Made by a program: the position numbers and the translations under genes. This document shows positions 53,465-62,311 of a stretch of DNA of 64,000 bases, in pieces (positions within the stretch are counted from its first letter, which is position 1; every line of letters begins with the position of its first letter). This DNA is from Seminavis robusta. Its lineage: Eukaryota > Bacillariophyta > Bacillariophyceae > Naviculales > Naviculaceae. The stretch is taken from contig CAICTM010000206.1 in the NCBI GenBank assembly GCA_903772945.1, forward strand, positions 27,784-91,783. Reading direction: 5' to 3'. The notes below the pieces were generated by a model, which saw only the letters and a list, made by a program, of their open reading frames with translations, had not been told where the DNA came from and did not search any database.

Positions 53465-54109
53465 TTACTGCGGTGCAGCTAGCAAAAGAAAATTGCCCAG
53501 TACCACAACGATAGCCACAATGGTTAGAGGTGGCAAATTCTTGACTTGTACCAGGACCTCCTCCGTCGGACTTGTGGCAATTCCTTTGAGCTCGCATTCA
53601 AAGATCAAATGCGCGTTTGGGGGAATCACCCCTCCTCCAGCTCCTTGATCACCGTAGGCCAGATTCGGAGGTATTTTCAAAGTCCTCTTTCCCCCGACCT
53701 TCATGCCAATGATACCTCGTTCCCACCCAGGAATCACGGTTCCATCGCCAAGGCGAAACGATATTCCGGGTCCTTCATCAAATACTTTGCCATTGGAAAG
53801 GAGACTCCCTTTGTATGCAACGGTTACCAGCAATCCATCGTCGGCAGCAACATCACCGGTCCCTAAACGCGTGTCTTGATAGGCTAGATCCTGGTCGGGA
53901 TCCTCAAGAGAATATTGGTCAAACGACGACGTCGTCGTTTCGCTGCTGTACAATAATACAGTAGGACGCAAGCACTTTGATGATGTTGCAATGTTGTTGA
54001 CAGGGGATCTTACTAACAAGAATGCGGATACGTGTTTTGGTGCGGCAATGAAGAAGAATACGGACACTGCCGATACCAGGAAGGAAGGACACACAATTGA
54101 ACGCTTCAT
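53465..54109 (-). CDS. plastid-targeted FKBP-type peptidyl-prolyl isomerase
   Basis: Single exon, 214 residues. A hydrophobic signal peptide (FLVSAVSVFFFIAAP) ends at VSA|F (residues 27-30), followed by a Ser/Arg/Thr-rich transit peptide: the bipartite presequence with Phe at +1 that sends proteins into the diatom's complex plastid. The FKBP domain (~82-178) has the usual blocks: VTVAYKGSLLSNGKVFDEG, FRLGDGTVIPGWERGIIGMK, RTLKIPPNLAYG and PPNAHLIFECELKGI. It ends with a hydrophobic helix (LTIVAIVVVLGNFLLLAA, ~194-211) that probably anchors it in a thylakoid or envelope membrane. Most FKBP active-site aromatic residues seem kept. The function is prolyl cis-trans isomerisation or chaperoning of plastid membrane proteins. 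Confidence 0.92.
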   Translation of the reverse strand: MKRSIVCPSFLVSAVSVFFFIAAPKHVSAFLLVRSPVNNIATSSKCLRPTVLLYSSETTTSSFDQYSLEDPDQDLAYQDTRLGTGDVAADDGLLVTVAYKGSLLSNGKVFDEGPGISFRLGDGTVIPGWERGIIGMKVGGKRTLKIPPNLAYGDQGAGGGVIPPNAHLIFECELKGIATSPTEEVLVQVKNLPPLTIVAIVVVLGNFLLLAAPQ

Positions 54110-54374
54110 TGTGATTTGTGGAACTTTCTAAGAAGGACGTGGGGAAAGAGTCGCGGACGTCGTTTAAAAGACTCGAAGCTTGCAATAGCAGTGACACCGG
54201 GGAGTTTTGTTGATTGATGGCTGATGAGTGTTGATGTCAGGCTTTCAGTTTTCCTCTGTCACAGTGGATCTTTGAAGTACAGGCACCGGTACATTTAGTA
54301 TCTTTTGGTCTAGTAGTCCCAACCCTACTGATCTATTATTTTTCCGCTGCCTCGTAGCCTCGCTCGGTTATCTG
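54110..54374. other. intergenic, upstream of the FKBP gene
   Basis: Presumed FKBP promoter; no gene recognised. Confidence 0.4.
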
Positions 54375-54694
54375 GACCGTCCGACGGTTTTCACAACTGA
54401 TGACCGTTTAAAACAATCCCTTAAACAATCCCTTAACTCATCAACTATCCCTTAAACAATATCCCTAATAAAAAAAACAAAATACCTTAAAACAATCCCT
54501 TAAAACTTGGACTATCCCTTAAACAATCCCTTAACGCCAAATGAAAACACCATTCAATTATCCCCTATTTCTTCAACTATCCCCTAAGACTATCCCTTAA
54601 ACAATCCCTTAAGAAACAATCCCTTAATTGTTGTGATAAGTTTTCAGTCAGTCGTGGAACCTTTTAAATCCTGAGTGAAAACCGTCGGACGGTC
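54375..54694. mobile_element. 320-bp element: 20-bp perfect terminal inverted repeats around a short-repeat array
   Basis: gaccgtccgacggttttcac at 54375-54394 is the exact reverse complement of gtgaaaaccgtcggacggtc at 54675-54694. The interior (about 54410-54632) consists of about a dozen degenerate copies of 'aacaatcccttaa' and 'actatcccttaa', some fused, some damaged. There is no coding frame. The ends themselves contain the near-palindrome CCGTCSGACGG. A related solo end occurs at 56948-56969. The structure fits a MITE carrying an internal minisatellite; no clear target-site duplication flanks it. Confidence 0.85.
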
Positions 54695-54879
54695 TTGGGG
54701 ACTACTGTCGCCTGTACTTCCCATGCTGCCCAACTTGAGTATAATGTGCTTGGATTGGGGCACATTCTCACATGGGATGCCGCCACTGCACCACAGTTGC
54801 ATGCAACCAGAAATACAGCAGACAGGAACCTTGCCTCTCTGGTTGATTACTGCAATCAAGCCTGACTCAAGAATTGTGT

Positions 54880-55150
54880 TCTTGAAGCCCAATCACCTTG
54901 AAGCAGTACTAGGCACTATCCCAACAGAGATAGGGAGGCTCCCCAAATTGCACGAAGCTGTGGTTGCACAGCTTCGTTGGTAGGTACCATCCCCAGTGAG
55001 AGATTTGGAAAGGTGACTGACCTCGAAGACAATCCAAATTGATGATCTGGCACGAAACTTTGTCCTCAACCCAGGGAGTGGCTGGCCTCAGGATATCAGC
55101 TTACTACAAAAGAAAAGCCAATGCTGCACAGGATGTGGAACTTGCTTGAG
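54880..55150 (+). pseudogene. relic of an LRR protein gene (C-terminal part)
   Basis: Frames here read FLKPNHLEAVLGTIPTEIGR followed by LPKLHEA, then GTIPSERFGKVTDLED, then (one phase over) IQIDDLARNFVLNPGSGWPQ and the Cys-rich end KKSQCCTGCGTCLSQ. The GTIPxE spacing and Cys-rich tail match the window's LRR proteins, but stops and frame shifts separate the pieces. It lies just right of the inverted-repeat element. Confidence 0.6.
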
Positions 55151-55384
55151 TCAATAAAAGGAAAACTTGTGGCGTGGATTGTGATGACATTGACTTCAGT
55201 TCAAAACGGCCGTGATCGCAAGGTCATGTAGACGGCCAACAAACAAGCCACAAGCCACTCCCACCACGCAGGAGTTACGTCACCTTACGCGGTCGTCGAC
55301 GGTCCAACACTCCTGGGGAATATCAAAACCGAGTGAGGGATGTGAAAAGCATTTCGTTTCAGGTGTCTACCAACAATGCTAGTA

Positions 55385-55490
55385 CTCGGCCATGCCCAAG
55401 GGCCCCATTCACAAGGGGCATGTGTTGCTCATTCCCGTGGCTCAATCGAGCCAAGGCGCCGTTCTGGACAAGACCGGCCGTGTAGCGCAA
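55385..55490 (+). pseudogene. relic of a CWF19/CwfJ-like gene
   Basis: The DNA encodes YSAMPKGPIHKGHVLLIPVA followed by QSSQGAVLD. This resembles the conserved HIT-like block of CwfJ/CWF19-type RNA-processing factors (YxxLPKGPxxxxHVLLIPxxHSxG). A stop codon precedes it in the same frame, and nothing of the rest of the gene is present nearby, so it is a fragment. Confidence 0.5.
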
Positions 55491-57526
55491 AAAGTACTTG
55501 GTTGTCGCGATAATAGTATGTTGCACACTACCCGTAGCCAAACCATGATGGATCTGAGGTACCAGCAGTTCTTGTAACTGTTTGCTAATCTCAGAACCTA
55601 GCTATTCCGCAACCCAGGACCCAACGCCCCACCACTCAACACTCCTCCCTCCATCACAAGAACAGCACCTCAGGCGACATAGCTGCCTTTTGCAAAAGAA
55701 CCATCCGAAACATTGACGTTCACTTATTGGCCCTGACGCACACTGCCTGCAAACCGGTTCATTGAAACCTTCAATTCGCTTCTCGGGCTTCTCGGGCGGC
55801 TCATCAGGTTTGGGTTCATCAGGAACAGGCCCCGGGGGAAGCCAGCAGTTCGAGTCAAGTGAGCAAGTTCCTGATGCAGTGCGGGCATAGAAATGCTGTA
55901 GGAACCACAGAGTCGAGTCGATCCACCCGCAGTTCTCGTTGCCTCGTAGCACTCGGCAACCAAAACTCTGGCATGGCTGTCAAATAGAATTTAAGTGCTT
56001 TTGCTTTTGCTTTTGGGCTACTAGTAGTGAGCTTTGGCAGATTGATCATCTTATGACAAGAATCACTCTTGAGCGAAGTTGGAATTGTGATGACTCGACT
56101 CCTTAGAAGGGCGAACTAGACTATCTGAATCCGCTCAAAGTACGGGGAAATCTATCTCCACGCAAGGTGGTACCGGTACTACCTGGTACGGTCGTGCTGC
56201 GAAGCTGTTGCAAGAATTGTGGCGTGTACTTTCTTTGGTCGACAGTTCAGACAGTAACTTTTTCGAGGCTTATTCTCAAATTTCCCTTCTCACCAATCTT
56301 GATTGAGAATCTGATCAGTATAGCTCTGCAACAGCCCGCTTCCAGGTTGCTTCGATTCGCTGTCGCCTGCAGGCCTGAGTTTTCATTTCGCAGAGCGAAA
56401 AAGAACCCAAAGTGATGGTTGTAAGAAGTACAATGTACAGTCACGGGGTTTTTAGAGTAGGGAAATTATCTACGGAAGCCAGCCGGGGCCAGGCTTAAGC
56501 AATGTACTGGTTGGAAGTGGAGGCGACAAGAGCTCGATAAACCACTCCGCACACAGACGAGGCAAGCCACCACTTCGCCAAGTAAGCAAAAGGCCCTTTG
56601 ATTTGCCATTTCCAAGCTAGCTAGAGATACAACCATTTATTGGCATCCAGATCCAAGCACTAGCTAGAAAGCAACCAACCAACCTCTCAAGTGTCTCTGC
56701 TCATCAAGGTCCTGGTCGTGCTGCGCAGCTATGCAAGAATTGTGGTGAGCACAGAACTTTGAACTTCTTTTAAAAAAGTAAAAGTAGACTACAGTACCGT
56801 GACAATTTGTGACGGCGGTGGATCGTGAGAGCTTCTTGATGCTTCCTTAGGCCATCTCTGCAACAGTTATGATACTGTCTGCTGTCCACAGCCGTACCGG
56901 TAGCTACCGGTAGAGTGTAGAGTGTAAAGTGTCAGTCGAGCCTACAGGACCATCCGACGGTTTTCGCACAGGCGTCAGGCTTAAGGGCAAGACATTGTGA
57001 GACAGGGAAAGACTCTGTAGCTGTGTATGACATTCATCGTTAAGCCTTAAAATGAAGTCAACTCTGGTGCTACAAGAGGACAAATAATAACTACTAGAGT
57101 AGTACACTACATGATTAGAGGCCCTCTTGCCTCTGTCTTCTAAAAATGTCTTTCAAAAGACTTTTCGGGCGCAACCCAGTGCTCCTCCACCAAATCCACA
57201 GCAGCGAAAGATTCAGAATTTAGAGAGTACAAGTACAGTATTAATACCGTACTTTAAAAAATAAATACGATGTCTGATGAACATTAAACATGTACTCGTA
57301 CTCGGAGTACGGATTTCCTGTGTGTCGCAAGATATCCATTCCCACCATCCACAAGACTGATGAGTAGCAGCGGTCAAGCAGCTTTCTTTCTTCTTTGCAT
57401 CTTGGCCGTTGGCCGTCGAGGTCGAGGTCACTTACTTTTGCTAGCTAGAGTTTTAGTTAGAGCAAGTCAAGTGGTTAATAAGCAAGCGACTGTTTGTCTT
57501 TTACGGAGGCCTCTTCAGGAGCAAAT
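55491..57526. other. long gene-poor stretch
   Basis: No gene supported. A minus-strand frame (55602-55952) is Cys/Trp/Pro-rich (GWIDSTLWFLQHFYAR; PPGPVPDEPKPDEPPEKPEK) and might be a decayed extracellular domain. Two related ~45-bp segments occur at about 56190 and 56716 (gtcgtgctgcg(a/c)agct...tgcaagaattgtgg). A solo copy of the 54.4-kb element's end lies at 56948-56969. GTACCGG palindromes are frequent. Confidence 0.45.
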
Positions 57527-57655
57527 ATGGCTTCCTCTCCAAACATGCCAGAACAGAGAGCAGTTGCGCAGAGGATGATCGAATCAGTAGCGTGTGAGCT
57601 GGTCGTAGGTGACCATTCGATGCTCTTTGGTGTCAAGCGTGATCAAAAGAGTTAA
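57527..57655 (+). CDS. possible 42-residue ORF or exon
   Basis: ATG at 57527 gives MASSPNMPEQRAVAQRMIES, then VACELVVGDHSMLFGVKRDQKS and a stop. The composition is protein-like, but the ORF is short, has no family and no splice model. Reported only as a candidate. Confidence 0.2.
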   Translation: MASSPNMPEQRAVAQRMIESVACELVVGDHSMLFGVKRDQKS

Positions 57656-58296
57656 AGATTTCTCCAGAGGTAGCCAGTGAGTGACCCAGTCGCAGAAGAG
57701 CATGAAGGAGAAACTGAAAGGCAAGGCTTCACATCTGGTCTTGCCACATCGACAGTTGCTCCGAAAAGTAAAGGCTGTCAACGATTTTTCAATCATCGTT
57801 CGGCAAAGCTTTGGAAAGAGTGACACTCAGTCGACAAGTAAGTACAGTATTATTGTTTGTATTTCAGTCGTTTGTGTCTTTTCACCTTACCAGTAGGAGT
57901 TAAAACAGCTTAAAATGTCACTATTACGTGCTTGACAGTACAATAATAGGGCCTGTGACATATCGGAGTTGTCCCGTTGTCTGTTTTGTCTGAAATGCCG
58001 CTCAAGCTTTCCGTTGTCAGCACCTTTCCACCGTTCCGTCTTCGGAAGCTCTTCGCAGTTCAGTAGCCTTGTGTGCAGCGGCGTTTCCCTCGGAAGCCTG
58101 CGGCCCTCCGATCCAGGCCTCCATTCGCAACCGCAACAATTATTGAGAGGTTCAAGGTCTAGCTAGCTTCCCAGAAGCAGTTTTGTGTTGCAGCAGGAGC
58201 CATATTGTAGTCGTAACTCAAAAGGAAGCTCCGAAATGCGTTAGTGTTAGCCAGCTAGCTGTCATCTGTCATCTACCCACCCGAAATGAAAGCAAA
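57656..58296. other. intergenic
   Basis: No gene recognised; presumed upstream region of the five-exon DUF6824 gene. Confidence 0.4.
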
Positions 58297-59728
58297 ATGC
58301 AGCAGGATCCCAGGAGAGATGATGACGATGGAGCTGTGCCTCCGCGGGCGGCGGCTGTGGCTATGTCGGGGATAGCCCATCCTGGCAAAAATGGTACGTT
58401 TGAAGCATGTGCCGTATCTTTTTCAAGTATTAATGCAGTATGGAGGCTAAACAACGAGTTGCTCTGTTTACAGACGTAAAGTTTGGGAGGGGAGGTAGGT
58501 TTCTCTGGGTATCAAGCAGACTGTCTGTGGAGTTTTTCGCCTCACCGGCATTCAACTGTACACTTTCCCATGTACCCCCATTATCATGCGGTTCAACGTC
58601 TTCTTGCTCCGCTCCTATGTTGCTTCAGGTGATACCAACTATCATATTGGGAATACTCGGTTTCGTCACTTTGTCGCCCCGTACAAACGGCGGTATCAGA
58701 CGTCGTCTAGAGAGGGACGACACGCTGTGGTAGGAGAGATTGTCGCAGCTTGGAGGAACCAGCACCCAGCTGGAAGGTACGATGATTGTTCAATCGTGAT
58801 TCGATTCGAGCTGCATGTAGTAATGGACACCACACCTGGCTTGCCGCTGAGCAATGCTGTGCTGAAGCTCACATAAATCTTCCCACTCGTACCTTTAGGT
58901 TTCTCATTCGTACGAACCCAGCAGATAGAGAGAACAGCCTGTGGCACGACGTTGGGGACGAGGTAAGTGGACTACACCAAACTAAGGATACCGTACCTCC
59001 ACGGGGCCAACCGCTCACATTTCACGTTTTCTCTGTCTAACTGTCCTGGTGCGTCTTAGCAAGCCTTCAAGAAGACCGTGAAAGTGCTTGGTGAGGGTTT
59101 GGGTGTCAAACGCCGCAAGAGGAGCCCCACAGCGACTCCTTCAAGTCAACGTGGTGCGGGAGCAGCAGCTGCAGGTGCTACCGCCGCTGCAGCTCCAACC
59201 GCCGTGGACCGTAATGGCGCCCCGACCGTCCCTGCAGGAGAACTAGTTTCTCTGATGCCGCCCCCCGGTGCATCAAATTCGAATGGACTGCAGCTGAACT
59301 TGGGAGCCTATGAGGATACGGTGCCTGCAAATCTTGTGGATCCAAACCAGGCTCAAATAGGCTTGGGATCTGGCGCGCCATCACCGGATGTCCTGCCTTC
59401 AGCTGCGGTCCTACCTTCAGCTGCTGTTCCAGATGCTGCTTCAGAACGGGCAAATGCTGCACTCCTCGGAGGTGACGAGTCACTGGCCAATGACGACACG
59501 GCGGGATCTCCACAAGACAGTGCTGGGCTAGACGGAAGTGCCGAGAACCCAGGTCCACATGGTTGGATGGGACCCCCCACGAATCAGCCAGGCAGCGCCG
59601 CACAACGGTTGCAGGATCAAGTCCCTGTGGCGGCATCGCTGATTACAGTGTTTGGCAGTGGGGGTTCCGGCAGTGATTCCGAGAAGAAACAAAGCCCAGA
59701 ACAGGCCGCACGAGATGCGCAAAACTAG
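58297..59728 (+). CDS. DUF6824 domain protein, five exons
   Basis: Exons 58297-58393, 58474-58494 (21 bp), 58629-58776, 58899-58962 and 59060-59728 give 332 residues. After splicing, residues ~30-120 form one continuous DUF6824 domain: DVKFGRGGDTNYHIGNTRFR, then HFVAPYKRRYQ, VVGEIVAAWRNQHPAGRFLI, NSLWHDVGDEQAFKKTVKVL. The GRGG core is assembled over three exons, which confirms the model; no single frame shows it. The rest (~125-332) is Ala/Pro/Gly/Ser-rich and disordered, ending KKQSPEQAARDAQN, as in the regulator-like members of this diatom family. A DNA-binding or transcription role has been suspected for such proteins but is not shown here. The simpler relative at 19.4 kb has the domain alone. 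Confidence 0.88.
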
Positions 59729-59884
59729 TCCGTTGAAGATTGTGCTAATATCAACTTGATGCAGCATTACACTAATACACACCCAGGGTCAGGACTATCG
59801 TTTCTCGAGCACTCCCTCCCGTTCGAGAAACGTTGTCCACTGCAGATCTCCTGTCTGCTCCAAAATGGAAGACTCACTCCTGTG

Positions 59885-61629
59885 CTAGTCTTCCTTCTTG
59901 CTTGGCGAATCCAAGACAACTGCATTGACACGTTTCAAATTGGCTCCACATTTTGATAGCTTCTTGATTATGCCGCTCAACTTGGTGGCTGGCTTCTGAA
60001 GCTGTTTGAAAATGAAAAAGAGACCCAAGAAGTTCGACCCATCCATGTTTCCATTGAAGACCTCCCAGCTCATGGCAATAACCACAATGGCGGTGAGGAA
60101 TGTCGAGTAGAAATTGATGAACGTGTCCACCGAGGCGGCAAAAAAGTTCCTCCGGAACAGAGTCTTTTCGAGCGGCTTCAAAACTTGGTCTTCGTGGCGT
60201 TGAACCAAGTAGATTTGTTGTGATCTTGACGAGGCTTCGGCCGGAAGAGGTTTGGTTTGTTCCGGGTCGTCACTTTCTGCTTCTTGAAACATTGACAGCC
60301 CGGATGTCGCAAGCTTTTGGGTCTCGCCGGCATTCTTTCCAGCCAACGAAGTCGGTCCACTGTCAGGGTCCAAGAAAAAACGAGAGCGAAGGTTTCGAGC
60401 GAGGGACGAATGAGCGCATTCATCTAGCACGAAACCCCCGCCAACCATTGGAAGATGACTTACCTGGTGACTCCCATAGCCAAGAAGCCCAATGTGACGC
60501 AGGCAACGCGCCACTCTTCGTAGGCAAGAAAGACGAAATTGGTGACTATTAAAAGGAGATTTATCACCACCCCCTTCAGCAGAGAATCGTAGAGAGATAC
60601 GGTTGCCGTAATGTCAGAAGCATAGCGTGCTTGATAGTCCGCCAGACCCAACCCATTGTCCTCAGCTTCATTAGTCGTTTTCCTTGAAGAAGCTTTGGTA
60701 CCTCGTTCCATGACAACTCGTCTCAACCACACCTCGAGACGTGCAAACATGAAAGAAGAGATCACGTCAAAGATGAACTTGGCCGCAATCGACGCAGCCC
60801 AAACCGCAACCAATGTTTGAGCCAGCTCTGTAACTTTGTCATTAGAGGCTTTCAGGTTTCCGTTTGCATCAGTTTTGGTGACGGACTTGGAAAGTTCGTT
60901 GATCACGGCTCCTTGGTAGGTAGTCAACAAGGCGTGAACAGTGGCAAACAGAATCCCTCCGAAAGAGAGTAGTGGAGCCCTGATAAAATGGTGGCGAAAG
61001 ACAAGATAAACTGCAGTTGCGGGCCCAACTCCACTCCCCTTTTTCTCGTTCTTGCCGTCTTTGTTGTTTATTGTCTCCTCTAGCTCTGCAACCTGAGAAA
61101 ACGTCAGTGGATGCAGTATACCCCAAACTATGCCAAGACCAAACATTCCCCATTCTATCCGATCGTCGTTGTCAAAAAAAGAGTAGGCGGCGCATCCAAG
61201 AATTCCACCCTGCATGAGCGCGGATAACCAAAGTATGAAAACCACCTGGTTTGCAATAGAAACTCTCTTTCGAGAGCACCACACCACCATCCTAAAGAGC
61301 CTCATGGAAACATAGGAGAACAAATACAACGCCAGAGCGAACACGATGCTCGTAATGGCGTAGTGCCATGCCGGGGAAAGACTTGTATCCATAAACAAGT
61401 CCAATGTGATAAGCATGAACTGGGGTGTGGACGCGATATAGGACATGCCTTGCCAAGGGAAATCCTCAATAGATCGAGCCGTCGATCCCCTGCCAACTTC
61501 TCCCACAGCTTCCTCCTTCTTCGCCGTGTCCGCCTCATCGATGGCGTTGGCAACCGTTCCGTCCATAGCAAGGCCTGGCTCAGGGGTCTCTTTGTTGCTG
61601 GGTATTGCTGTGGTATTATCGTTGTCCAT
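59885..61629 (-). CDS. ABC-exporter-type transmembrane protein without ATPase domain
   Basis: Exons 61629-60464 and 60359-59885 give 546 residues. An acidic N-terminal tail (~1-55) is followed by four hydrophobic helices (~85-185), then a region matching an ABC type-1 transmembrane domain: FGGILFATVHALLTTYQGAV, a long loop to FIFDVISSFMFARLEVWLRR, DSLLKGVVINLLLIVTNFVF, then, across the intron, FINFYSTFLTAIVVIAMSWE and IFKQLQKPATKLSGIIKKLS. In ABC exporters this last segment leads straight into the nucleotide-binding domain; here the protein stops (SPSKKED) with no Walker A, signature or Walker B, and none follows in the 150 bases before the convergent gene. It is either a TMD-only relative with another role or partner, or a truncated transporter. 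Confidence 0.75.
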
Positions 61630-62311
61630 TGCCAAGGATGATTGGAGTTCCAAGGTTCAATGGGTATCCCGCGCTGTTCTCAAAGCAGCAAAGAACAACA
61701 GTTAACAGTTGTAACAGCGAGGGAGTGACAGTCACAGCATGACTTTACCGGTACCGTATTACTAATATACAACCGTAGTCACATGATAGAGGGTATCAGT
61801 CTTAGGGGAGTTGTATGCGCTGGTGGGACTTACCTGGTAGTCTTAGTACATATTTCACCCCCACTTAGGCCTAAGTATTGGTAATCGTATATTGGGGACT
61901 GGTGATACCATTTATTTGGTGAGGGTATTCTGCCGGGGAAAACAAGGCATTTGAGGGTATCCGATACTACTCAGAATCGCATTGGTAGTTGCATCGGGAG
62001 CCTCAAAATACAACTTTTGCCTAAGTATCTTTTGGCAATCGTGCCTAAAATACAACTCCAATCGTACGAAGAACAACAAACGTTCCGCGAAACTCAAAGA
62101 CTTAAGGGTCCGGAACGCCTCTCTTAGTACTGAGAGAGAGTAAACTCTCAATGCTACCCTCCGAATCAACGCATGTATCCCGTAGTACGGAGCCTTGACC
62201 GTTGGATGTAGGAGGTGGTACCTCCGATCGATCTTTCATTATCTTTCATTTCTTCGCTCACCACATCCATCGCTCATAAATTTGGAGATGGCTACTTGAT
62301 AAGCGAAAGCT
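61630..62311. other. intergenic
   Basis: No gene recognised. A short duplicated phrase (aaaatacaact near 62006 and 62047, with cctaagtatc) is the only structure seen. Confidence 0.4.
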
